Part shown: one piece after another, positions 51,064-58,756 of the stretch
Layout: each line of letters starts with the position of its first letter
How positions within the stretch are numbered: the stretch's first letter is position 1
Origin: Bacillota bacterium
GTDB lineage: Bacteria > Bacillota > Bacilli > Paenibacillales > Paenibacillaceae
Length of the DNA: 64,000 nucleotides
Direction of reading: 5' to 3'
Assembly (NCBI GenBank): GCA_023391635.1
Contig: JAEWAQ010000048.1
Span: 136,903-200,902 of the forward strand
Notes under the pieces: model-generated
What the model saw: only the letters and a program-made list of their open reading frames with translations
Databases searched by the model: none
Told to the model about the DNA's origin: nothing
Translations under genes and position numbers: made by a program

Positions 51064-51297
51064 TTGGCTAGATTTCTTTGCAAGTGTGGAGTGACACTTT
51101 CCAATTCAGAAGTTCCGAACGACGTACAGTTACATGTTTATAGCGACAGGGAATGGGATGAAATCATCAATCTAAGTATCATCGATCCGTTAAATATCCC
51201 TTCTCCAAAGCATGATGTTTGGCGTTGTGCGGAATGTGGCAGAGCTCATGTGTTTGATGGTGACGAAGTTGTAAGAACTTATATCGTTGAAACGTAA
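51064..51297 (+). CDS. Small Cys-rich protein, candidate orphan immunity protein
   Basis: A 77-residue cytoplasmic protein with CKC near the N-terminus (residues 6-8) and CAEC (about 57-60), which could bind one zinc ion. TTG 51064 follows AAAAAGGAG at 9 bp; the frame is open 10 codons upstream without a binding site. It starts 17 bp after the orphan toxin-like tail and is followed by the second copy of the 36-bp terminator that also follows the beta-propeller gene. I do not recognise a characterised family; the immunity role is inferred from position. Confidence 0.6.
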   Translation: MARFLCKCGVTLSNSEVPNDVQLHVYSDREWDEIINLSIIDPLNIPSPKHDVWRCAECGRAHVFDGDEVVRTYIVET

Positions 51298-51320
51298 TAT
51301 GTATCTGAAACGTCTATCGA

Positions 51321-51368
51321 CGCCACATGTGAGTGTAACGACTCCATGTGGTTTTCTTTTCTTTTTTT
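51321..51368 (+). terminator. Terminator, copy 2 of a 36-bp repeat
   Basis: CCACATG / CATGTGG stem with inner GAGT/ACTC, followed by a long T-rich tail to 51368. Near-identical to 50428-50463. Confidence 0.8.
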
Positions 51369-51688
51369 AGAAATGGATATCTCGGCCTTCCGGATCCAGA
51401 AAACAGTTGATACATCTCCTGAACCCACAGAAAGGACCTGCAGCCTTCCAACCCACGGCTGACAAAGATAGAGTCGGGAAATCTCCCGGAAGATTAGGTT
51501 TCTTGTCTATGATACTTCGAACGGCCGTTCCAGTGCGCGTTAGTGCTGCGAATTTCCATCTCCCCGGTAGGATAGTTGAACAAATAATGGCAATAACTGC
51601 AACATAGCAATCCAAAAGAAACTATAATATTCATCATATGTTATCATAAGCATCTAACATAAATTGTTGCAGTTGAAGGGAGTAAGGC
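51369..51688. other. Unassigned sequence between terminator and SRPBCC gene
   Basis: Small frames exist on both strands (plus 51407-51607, minus 51367-51615), but neither has a good ribosome binding site or recognisable motifs. It may be another decayed insertion. The last 30 bp carry the ribosome binding site GAAGGGAG of the next gene. Confidence 0.4.
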
Positions 51689-52117
51689 ATGGCAAATATC
51701 GAGCACTTGCAAACCGTACATGCTCCAGCGTCGAAGGTGTATGAAACTTTAACCACCGCTGAGGGACTGTCGGAAATATGGACCAATGAACTCAATATTA
51801 ATAATCAGATTGGCTTTATTAATGAATTTCGATTTGGCAGCAGTGACATAACGAAGATGAGAATAGAGGAATTGATCACGAATAAAAAAGTCGTTTGGCA
51901 GTGTATAGATTCAGATCCAGAATGGATTGGTACGATTATTTCCTTTGATATTCAAGAGAAGAACGAGAAGTCTTTTATTACTTTGCGTCATTCGAACTGG
52001 AAAGAAGTAACGCCATTTTATCGCTCCTGTAATTACAACTGGGCTATTTTCCTTTATAGTCTCAAATCCTATTGTGAAGATGGCGATGGTCTCCCCTATC
52101 ATAAACGTAAGTTTTAA
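51689..52117 (+). CDS. SRPBCC (AHSA1-like) domain protein
   Basis: A 142-residue protein of the START/AHSA1-like fold: HAPASKVYETLTTAEGLSEIWT at the N-terminus, a central beta-sheet (MRIEELITNKKVVWQCIDSD, WIGTIISFDI) and a C-terminal helix (YNWAIFLYSLKSYCEDG). Such proteins bind small hydrophobic ligands or act as chaperone co-factors; no specific role can be given. RBS GAAGGGAG lies 12 bp upstream. Confidence 0.82.
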   Translation: MANIEHLQTVHAPASKVYETLTTAEGLSEIWTNELNINNQIGFINEFRFGSSDITKMRIEELITNKKVVWQCIDSDPEWIGTIISFDIQEKNEKSFITLRHSNWKEVTPFYRSCNYNWAIFLYSLKSYCEDGDGLPYHKRKF

Positions 52118-52169
52118 TAATTTGGCGGTTTATTCATCGTGTCTCGATAGTGTAACAAAGGAGAACACG

Positions 52170-52571
52170 CTATTTAGTTATTGTTCCTTCTTTGATTAGC
52201 CTTTCTTTATCCTTCAAAGAAAAAACTCCAGGCTCCCATTCCTCTAATTGTCCGTTTCCTCCAATTATACGTCCATTATGTTCATAAATGGAGGCGTATA
52301 TTTTCTTTCCTGTTTTTTGTTGTTCTTTTAGCATGTAGGTTGTAATTTCAATTTCTTTATACGGCTTCAAATCAATACCTACTATTTGTGCATCTAATAA
52401 AGTCTTTGTTGTGTCCTGAGTTCTTTCGCTAATTTTGTCCTCGATATGCCAGCCAAATGATTCAAGGTACTCAAAATGGTTATCGTAAATCTGCTCGGGT
52501 GGCTCTTTACTACAACCAATCGGAAAAACAAAACTGCATAATGCAAGATAAATAATTATCTTCTTAACCAT
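52170..52571 (-). CDS. DUF4830-like lipoprotein
   Basis: A 133-residue lipoprotein. Lipobox FPIGC (Cys20) follows a short hydrophobic signal. The mature part (YLESFGWHIEDK, EITTYMLKE, NGRIIGGNGQLEEW) resembles DUF4830 proteins of Firmicutes. ATG 52571 has GGAGGGG upstream. Function unknown. Confidence 0.68.
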   Translation of the reverse strand: MVKKIIIYLALCSFVFPIGCSKEPPEQIYDNHFEYLESFGWHIEDKISERTQDTTKTLLDAQIVGIDLKPYKEIEITTYMLKEQQKTGKKIYASIYEHNGRIIGGNGQLEEWEPGVFSLKDKERLIKEGTITK

Positions 52572-52600
52572 AATGCCCCTCCAAATGAGATGAGGTATTT

Positions 52601-52690
52601 TCAAATTCCTTGCTGTCTGTATAACGAAACCATGCCAAATAATGTTGCAAATAGAATTGCAAATGCGACTCGTGTGGTTTTCCATTTCAT
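52601..52690 (-). CDS. Possible 29-residue membrane peptide
   Basis: MKWKTTRVAFAILFATLFGM and a short polar tail give one membrane helix after a basic start, with GGGTGGGG just upstream. It lies 29 bp before the lipoprotein gene on the same strand. Too short to be sure. Confidence 0.35.
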   Translation of the reverse strand: MKWKTTRVAFAILFATLFGMVSLYRQQGI

Positions 52691-52757
52691 TAAGCCCCAC
52701 CCGAGTGACGATTGATTCGGCTGGTTTGCCTTAATCGGCTTGAAGTGTCCACGGATC

Positions 52758-53612
52758 TTACGGGATGACCGTACGGCGTTTATTCGTTCGGAATTGGAGG
52801 GGCGCAACAGAATAGCACTTCTTGAACAAGGCGTAGAAGTAGCTGGGGTTGTCGAAGCCGGCTTCCGCGATCAATTCCAATATCGGCTTGTCTGTGCATG
52901 CCAACTGATTCGCCGCATAGGAAAGCCGCTGCTCGTTGATCCACGCCGACGGTGACCGCCCGTATGCTTTGCGGAAAGTCCTGCATACGTGTTCGTACGA
53001 GCAAGGGGCCAACTCCTTCAGTCTGGGAATGCCCGCGATATAGTTTTCCGGCAGCCGCATGTCGGCCGTAAGTCGTTCGAACCAGCCTTCATCAGCAGTC
53101 GCCGGCAATGGAACGGACGGAAGAAACCAATGCAGCACAAGATCCGCAATGATTGTGCGGGCCATCTGTCGTACTTGCTGCCGTTCGCTGCGCGGAATGG
53201 CGGTTAATGTTTGCCATTCATGGAGAAGCGCCTCCCGTTCTTTCTCGGGCAAGTTCAAATGCGGCGGCATGTCGGCCGTCAGCAACGGGCATGTGCCACG
53301 GTCGATGCCCAGGTAATTGAGCAGTCCGTTCATTACCTCGCGGGAGAATGTGAGATTGACCAGGCGCCAACGCCCGGCGCCGTCAACATCGTAGGTATGT
53401 GCGTCCTGCGGACGAATCAACACCAAGCTGCCTTCCTGAAGCGGGAAGCGCCGTCCGTTCACAATATGAACGATATCGCCTTCCGTCAGCATGAATATCT
53501 CGTAAAATTCATGCGCATGCGGCGTTCGCGAAATGTTCAGCATCGAATCGTGCCAGTTGCAGTGCACGCCGGTATCGGGATCGACGCATTGGGCTTCGGT
53601 TAGAATGAGCAT
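52758..53612 (-). CDS. AraC-family regulator with cupin sensor
   Basis: A 284-residue regulator: N-terminal cupin-like sugar-sensing domain (TPHAHEFYEIFMLTEGD, LVLIRPQDAHTY) and C-terminal AraC DNA-binding domain (CSYEHVCRTFRKAYGRSP and IAEAGFDNPSYFYALFKK). ATG 53612 is chosen over the one at 53636 because GGAG lies 9 bp upstream. It is divergent from the isomerase/GH4/kinase/deaminase operon and is probably its regulator. Confidence 0.87.
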   Translation of the reverse strand: MLILTEAQCVDPDTGVHCNWHDSMLNISRTPHAHEFYEIFMLTEGDIVHIVNGRRFPLQEGSLVLIRPQDAHTYDVDGAGRWRLVNLTFSREVMNGLLNYLGIDRGTCPLLTADMPPHLNLPEKEREALLHEWQTLTAIPRSERQQVRQMARTIIADLVLHWFLPSVPLPATADEGWFERLTADMRLPENYIAGIPRLKELAPCSYEHVCRTFRKAYGRSPSAWINEQRLSYAANQLACTDKPILELIAEAGFDNPSYFYALFKKCYSVAPLQFRTNKRRTVIP

Positions 53613-53626
53613 GCGATCATCTCCGT

Positions 53627-53651
53627 AATTGATCAATATACTGGAATTGAT
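53627..53651. promoter_or_regulatory. Direct repeats AATTGAT, possible AraC site
   Basis: AATTGAT at 53627-53633 and 53645-53651, 18 bp apart, in the 150-bp gap between the divergent genes. The spacing is near two helical turns, as in AraC-type operators. Confidence 0.35.
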
Positions 53652-53764
53652 AGATCAAGTGAAAGCAAGAATATACGCAGGTCTTCGATTATGATTATAT
53701 CGACTGCATCAATATTGTGCTAGTTATCGAATGTCTTCAGCTTGATTCGGGGAGTGAAGTCCAA

Positions 53765-54559
53765 ATGCAAATCGCCATGATATCGGCCAATTATTTCGGG
53801 CGCGCGTCGGGATATAACACGAGTATGGAGGAATGGGGCGAAGCGGAGCGCAGGGTGATCGAGAAATCAAGCTTGCACGAGTTTGATGCGATTTGCCGCG
53901 ATATCGCGGGGGCGGGTTTCAGGTACATGGAATTATGGATGGCGCACGCATTTCCGAAATTCATGACACCGTTCCTGGCGGAAGAGATGCGGGCGATTTG
54001 GGAAAAACACGGCTTGACGGCGATCGGCTATTCCTGTTCGTTGGGCGACCCGGTGCGCTTCCCGCGGTGGACGAGGTTATGCTTCGAAACGTGCAAGATG
54101 CTCGGCATCGAGAAAATAGCCAGCGGAATTATGAAGGAAGCTGCACCTGTCGTTTATGGTTATTGCCGGGAATACGGCATCAAGGTAGCGGTAGAGAATC
54201 ACCCCGAGAAGCATCCGGACGAGATCCTCGACATCATCGGCGAGTATGGGGATTGGCTCGGAGCTTGCGTCGATACGGGGTGGTTCGCTACGCAGAATTA
54301 TTCCGCGCCGGAGGCGATCCGGCGGCTGAGGGACCATCTGCTCCATATCCACATCAAGGATGTTCGCAAGGCGGACGAGCATCATACGGTGCGGCTTGGA
54401 GACGGCGTGGCGGATATCGCCGGCTGCCTGCAAGCGATCAAGGAAATCGGATATGACGGGACGCTCTCGATAGAGCACGAATCAGGCGATCACGATCCGA
54501 CCGGCGACTGCGCGGAAAGCCTGCAATGGCTGCGCAAAGTGTTTGCGGATGCGAGGTAA
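53765..54559 (+). CDS. Sugar phosphate isomerase/epimerase-like TIM-barrel protein
   Basis: A 264-residue protein of the xylose isomerase-like TIM-barrel superfamily. Metal-site motifs are visible: ENHPEKHPDEI, CVDTGW, HIHIKDVRKADEH and SIEHESGDHDP. ATG 53765 has GGGGAGTGAAG upstream. It heads a five-gene operon with Gfo/Idh oxidoreductase, GH4, kinase and deaminase. Enzymes of this fold interconvert ketoses and aldoses or act on 3-keto sugars; the exact reaction is not evident. Confidence 0.83.
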   Translation: MQIAMISANYFGRASGYNTSMEEWGEAERRVIEKSSLHEFDAICRDIAGAGFRYMELWMAHAFPKFMTPFLAEEMRAIWEKHGLTAIGYSCSLGDPVRFPRWTRLCFETCKMLGIEKIASGIMKEAAPVVYGYCREYGIKVAVENHPEKHPDEILDIIGEYGDWLGACVDTGWFATQNYSAPEAIRRLRDHLLHIHIKDVRKADEHHTVRLGDGVADIAGCLQAIKEIGYDGTLSIEHESGDHDPTGDCAESLQWLRKVFADAR

Positions 54560-54609
54560 GCCACTGCCATAAGTGAATGATTATCGAACTTAATGAGGAG
54601 GATTCGCCA

Positions 54610-55596
54610 ATGGTACGCATCGCGATCGTGGGGACGGGCTGGCAGGGACAAGGATTAATGAGCAATCTCAGTTCAATCACCGAAGCGGAGCTGGTTGGGG
54701 CTTGCGACTTGAATCCCGAGATGCTGGCGAAGGTCAGCGCGAAGTTCTCGGTCCGGGGCTACGCGGATTATGTACACATGCTGGAGGAATCCAAGCCGGA
54801 CGGGGTGCTGATCTGCACCCATCCGCAAACGCGTCTGCCATTGGTCACGGACGCGGCGAAAAGAGGCATTCACTGCTTCATTGAAAAGCCGCCCGCTCGG
54901 GATATGGAGTCGGCCGGCAAGATCGTCGACGTTCTGGAGGAATATGACGTGTTAAATAGCGTTGGCTTCATGTTCCGGTACTCGCAAGCGGTCGAGCGGG
55001 CGCGTGAACTGATCGCGGGCCGCCGCGTCGCCCTTGTTCGCAGCTGTATGCTGGACGGTTTGGCCATTCGAAAAGGGACGCCGACTTGGTTTTTCGATAA
55101 AGAGCGCTCCGGCGGGCCTGTCTTTGACCAAGCGATCCATATTTTCGATGTGTCCCGGTATTTGTTGGGAGAGGTTCGGGCCATATCCGGGTTCCAGGGC
55201 AACTTGACGGTGCCGAAGAGCGAAGCTTTCACTGTAGAGGACAGTGCTGCGCTTGTGTTTCAATACGATAACGGCGTTCTTCAAAACCACAGCCACTCCT
55301 GGGCTTACTCGGGCTTCAAGGCACAGTTGCAGCTGATTTCGGACGAGATGGATCTGCTGCTGGATATCGGCCAAGGGACGCTGCAAGGAACGATAGGCGG
55401 CGAGGAAATCGACTTCCGGGGACAAGACTCGTTGTACCGGTTCGAGCTGGAAGCTTTCGTTCGGGCGATCCGTGACCGCGATCCCTCCGTCATCCGTTCC
55501 TCCTACCGGGACAGCATATCCTCCTTGGCGTTCGCGCGGTCTGCGGTGGAAGCTTTGGAGACCGGCACCACAGTCGTTGGGAGTTCACGCGCATAA
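54610..55596 (+). CDS. Gfo/Idh/MocA-family oxidoreductase
   Basis: A 328-residue NAD(P)-dependent dehydrogenase. An N-terminal Rossmann fold (IAIVGTGWQGQG), the EKPPAR motif at the catalytic cleft (canonical EKP), and a C-terminal beta-sheet domain with GGPVFDQAIHIFDVSRYL. ATG 54610 has GAGGAG at 54595-54600. It would oxidise or reduce a sugar or inositol ring in concert with the TIM-barrel partner encoded before it. Confidence 0.87.
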   Translation: MVRIAIVGTGWQGQGLMSNLSSITEAELVGACDLNPEMLAKVSAKFSVRGYADYVHMLEESKPDGVLICTHPQTRLPLVTDAAKRGIHCFIEKPPARDMESAGKIVDVLEEYDVLNSVGFMFRYSQAVERARELIAGRRVALVRSCMLDGLAIRKGTPTWFFDKERSGGPVFDQAIHIFDVSRYLLGEVRAISGFQGNLTVPKSEAFTVEDSAALVFQYDNGVLQNHSHSWAYSGFKAQLQLISDEMDLLLDIGQGTLQGTIGGEEIDFRGQDSLYRFELEAFVRAIRDRDPSVIRSSYRDSISSLAFARSAVEALETGTTVVGSSRA

Positions 55597-55642
55597 GTAC
55601 ACTTGTGAAGATTAATGGCGCCAAGGAAAGGAAGGGGTTCTC

Positions 55643-56899
55643 ATGCCGAAATTGAACGTTGCGATTATCGGAGCCGGAAGCTCGTACACGCCGGAATTAT
55701 TGGAAGGACTGCACCGGTTCCGCGAGCAATTGCCTGTTGGTCGGCTAACCTTAATGGATATCGAGGAACAGCGCTTGGAGATCGTAGGTAATTTCTGCAA
55801 AAGGTACGCAAAACACCTTGGACTGGATATCGAGATCCGGTTGACGACGGATCATCGACGGGCTATCGAGGATGCCGCATTCATCAATACGCAGATTCGG
55901 GTCGGCGGCGTGGCGGCCCGGATTCAGGATGAGAAGATTCCGCTGAAATACGGGCTGGTCGGACAGGAGACGACAGGGGCCGGAGGCTTCATGAAAGCCC
56001 TGCGCAGCCTTCCGCCCATGCTGGACATCGCCCGCGAAGTCGAACGCCATAATCCGGACGCCTGGATCATTAATTACACCAATCCGACCGGACTCATTAC
56101 GGAAGCCATTACCAAATACACGAAAGTCAAGATTGCCGGATTATGCTCCGGCGGGACATTCCCGCAAATCTGGGTTTCGAAGGCTCTGGGAGTGGACCGT
56201 TCATCCGTAAGATACAATTATGCCGGGTTAAACCACTTGAACTTTGCGTTTGACATTACGATCGACGGCCGCCCGATTACCGACGAACAATTCGATCGCG
56301 CAGCCGAACGAGTGGGCACTGTGGACCCTGAATTGGTGCGTCTGTTGCGGGTGCTGCCCAGCCCCTATCTGCAGTATTTCTATCATACGTCCAAATGTGT
56401 GGAGTCCATGAAGGAGAAAGGAACGCGAGGAGAAGAGGTTAGCAGGCTGGAGAAAGAAACGTATGCCGCGTTCGCCGATCCGAATCAGCGGGAGAAGCCG
56501 GAAGCGCTATCGAAACGGGGCGGCGGCGGCTACTCGGAAGTGGCGATAGGCATCATGAATTCGATTTATAACAACGAAGACCGTTGGTATGTCGTCAATG
56601 TGCCGAATCGGGGGGCGCTGCCCGGTCTTCCGGACGACGCGGTGATTGAAGCCGGTTGCCTGGTGAACCGGAGCGGGATCTATCCGCTCTCGATCGGGAA
56701 AGTCCCGGCATCGGTCTGGGGACTCATCTCCGAGGTTAAAAATTACGAGCAGCTCGCCGTGGAAGCGGCGGTACACGGGGATAAGAAGCTGGCGCTGCAA
56801 GCGCTGCTCGCTCATCCTCTCGTTCGGGAGTACGAAATCGCAAAGCCGCTGCTCGATGAGATGCTCGAAGCCAATAAAAAATTTCTGCCATGGGTCTGA
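55643..56899 (+). CDS. Glycoside hydrolase family 4 (6-phospho-glycosidase type)
   Basis: A 418-residue NAD+- and metal-dependent glycosidase. Rossmann motif IIGAGSSYTPEL, active-site blocks NYTNPTG, GLCSGG (the metal-binding Cys) and GLNHLNF. GH4 enzymes cleave through a 3-keto intermediate and usually act on 6-phospho-alpha- or beta-glycosides. RBS AAGGAAAGGAAGGGG. The kinase and the deaminase downstream suggest that glucosamine or N-acetylglucosamine units are involved. Confidence 0.86.
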   Translation: MPKLNVAIIGAGSSYTPELLEGLHRFREQLPVGRLTLMDIEEQRLEIVGNFCKRYAKHLGLDIEIRLTTDHRRAIEDAAFINTQIRVGGVAARIQDEKIPLKYGLVGQETTGAGGFMKALRSLPPMLDIAREVERHNPDAWIINYTNPTGLITEAITKYTKVKIAGLCSGGTFPQIWVSKALGVDRSSVRYNYAGLNHLNFAFDITIDGRPITDEQFDRAAERVGTVDPELVRLLRVLPSPYLQYFYHTSKCVESMKEKGTRGEEVSRLEKETYAAFADPNQREKPEALSKRGGGGYSEVAIGIMNSIYNNEDRWYVVNVPNRGALPGLPDDAVIEAGCLVNRSGIYPLSIGKVPASVWGLISEVKNYEQLAVEAAVHGDKKLALQALLAHPLVREYEIAKPLLDEMLEANKKFLPWV

Positions 56900-56902
56900 G
56901 CC

Positions 56903-57895
56903 ATGGGACTTATTTTAGGAATCGACCAAGGCGGGACGAAGACGATCGCGGCGCTCGCGAACGATTACGGAGAGATTGTGGGAGTCGGTTGCGCGGCCGG
57001 CGCTTGCCATAGTATTGAGGGTATGGATATGGCCATTGAATATGTTCGGCAGGCGACAGCGCAAGCTCTTGCAGCTGCCGGCTGCACGATGGGCGAGATC
57101 GACGTCGTCTTCGCCGGAATGACCGGCGCGGATTGGCCGCATGAATATGATCAACTGCAAAATGCGCTGAAGCGGTTGTTTGGCAGCTCGCAAATCTATG
57201 TCGAGAATGACTGCATGGTCGCGATGCGCAGCGGGTCGGATCGGGCGGACGCGGCGGTCATCTGTGCTGGCACCGGATTGAATGCCGCGGTGAAGACAGC
57301 CCAAGGGGAACGGTATATTTACGGGTATTATATCAATTCGGAGGACCAGGGCGGGGAGGCTCTGGGACGCTCGGCACTGAAAGCTGTATTTAATGCGGAA
57401 TGCGGCCTTGCCCCGCCGACGAATCTAACTGAACGATTGCTCTCGTATTATCAAGTGAATCATACGGACGAACTGGCCCAAATCTGCTTTTCCCAACGAC
57501 CGGGCATATATAAAGGGCTGGCGCCGCTCGTATTTGAAACGGCCACCGAGGGAGATCGGGCAGCGGCACAGCTGGTCGAGCAATTCGGAACGAGGATCGC
57601 AAAGTATGTAACGGTTGCCGCCCACCGGCTGGGTATCGGCAACCGGGAGATGGATGTCGTGTTGACGGGCTCAATCTTCAAGACAACTTGCAAGCTGTTC
57701 CATCATGCAGTGGAACACGCCATCGCCAGCCAGTTGCCTAAAGCCGAGTTGGTTCGTCCAAAGTATGAACCTGTGGTCGGTGCGGTATTATCGGGATTGG
57801 ATGCTTTGCACGAACGCATTTTCTGCTCAAATTCCACGTTAATGGAAGCGTCGGCTGGCTCGTCCGGTATAATGAGATATGAAGAAAGCAGGTGA
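56903..57895 (+). CDS. BadF/BcrA-type kinase (N-acetylglucosamine kinase-like)
   Basis: A 330-residue member of the BadF/BadG/BcrA/BcrD ATPase family within the sugar kinase/Hsp70 fold: phosphate loop GIDQGGTKT, FAGMTGADW, CAGTGLNAAV and the adenosine-site motif VLTGSIF. Members close to GlcNAc kinase phosphorylate amino sugars. It starts 3 bp after the GH4 stop and ends 9 bp before the deaminase gene. Confidence 0.83.
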   Translation: MGLILGIDQGGTKTIAALANDYGEIVGVGCAAGACHSIEGMDMAIEYVRQATAQALAAAGCTMGEIDVVFAGMTGADWPHEYDQLQNALKRLFGSSQIYVENDCMVAMRSGSDRADAAVICAGTGLNAAVKTAQGERYIYGYYINSEDQGGEALGRSALKAVFNAECGLAPPTNLTERLLSYYQVNHTDELAQICFSQRPGIYKGLAPLVFETATEGDRAAAQLVEQFGTRIAKYVTVAAHRLGIGNREMDVVLTGSIFKTTCKLFHHAVEHAIASQLPKAELVRPKYEPVVGAVLSGLDALHERIFCSNSTLMEASAGSSGIMRYEESR

Positions 57896-57904
57896 GCTTC
57901 GCAC

Positions 57905-58630
57905 ATGAAGATTACAGTCGCAAAAGATTACGAAGCGCTGTCCAGGGAAGCTGCTCATGCCGTGATCGAGCAAGTGCGGGGGAAACGCGACTCCGTATTG
58001 GTGTTTCCGGGCGGAGATACGCCGGCAGGCATGCTTCGCGAATTGATCGAAGCCAGCCATTCTCAACATGTGGATTTCTCCGATTGCACGTTCGTCAGCC
58101 TGGATGAGTGGGTCGGTCTGGACGGATCTGTCGAAGGAAGCTGCCGTTACACGTTGGACCGGCTTTTTTTCAAGCCGGCCCCGATCGCTCCTTCGCAAAT
58201 ATTGTTCTTCGATGCGAAAGCCGCGAATTTACAGGCTGAATGCCGGAGGATGGACGAGCGAATTGCTGCTGCCGGTGGCGTTGACTTGCTCGTGCTGGGG
58301 ATTGGCCTCAACGGGCACATCGGCTTTAATGAACCGGGCGCATCCTGGGATTCCTTGTGCCATGTTGCCGAATTGGACGATATTACGAAATCGGTTGCGA
58401 GCAAGTACTTCCCAAACGGGACGGACCATGTGCATCAAGGCATCACCATCGGTATGCGGCACATCATGGAAAGCAAAAGGGTAGTCGTATTAGCGAATGG
58501 AGAGAAGAAAACGGAAATTGTAAAAAAAGTCGTTCACGATACGGGTACGCCGGCAGTGCCGGCGAGCATGCTGAAGGATCATCCGCATTGTTCGATCATC
58601 GTGGATGAGGCTTGCTGGAACGGGAACTGA
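57905..58630 (+). CDS. nagB: Glucosamine-6-phosphate deaminase-like protein
   Basis: A 241-residue NagB-type enzyme, which converts glucosamine-6-phosphate to fructose-6-phosphate and ammonia. Visible motifs: phosphate loop FPGGDTPAGML, the catalytic SLDEWVGL and GIGLNGHIGFNEPG with the active-site His. The length fits the short Bacillus-type enzymes without the allosteric C-terminus. It closes the operon; no NagA deacetylase gene is present. Confidence 0.85.
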   Translation: MKITVAKDYEALSREAAHAVIEQVRGKRDSVLVFPGGDTPAGMLRELIEASHSQHVDFSDCTFVSLDEWVGLDGSVEGSCRYTLDRLFFKPAPIAPSQILFFDAKAANLQAECRRMDERIAAAGGVDLLVLGIGLNGHIGFNEPGASWDSLCHVAELDDITKSVASKYFPNGTDHVHQGITIGMRHIMESKRVVVLANGEKKTEIVKKVVHDTGTPAVPASMLKDHPHCSIIVDEACWNGN

Positions 58631-58663
58631 GTTATTCTGTTTCTCCGTATCGTCAGATTCGAT

Positions 58664-58693
58664 CCCCGCGGCCGTAACGGTTCGCGGGGGTTT
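58664..58693 (+). terminator. Terminator of the GH4/nagB operon
   Basis: CCCCGCG (58664-58670) pairs with CGCGGGG (58683-58689), inner CCGT/ACGG, followed by GTTT. Confidence 0.65.
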
Positions 58694-58756
58694 AGCTGCA
58701 GGCCGCGATCTTTCTCGCCATGCTCGATGCTGATCGCGGCGAAAAGCTCCATTTCC

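Noticed and set aside
50428..51356. The two 36-bp repeats as a CRISPR array or attachment sites
   Set aside because: Only two copies about 890 bp apart, each a hairpin with T tail directly after a gene; they are terminators.
51407..51607. 66-codon plus-strand frame after the second repeat terminator
   Set aside because: No ribosome binding site, no recognisable motif, and an overlapping minus-strand frame of similar quality.
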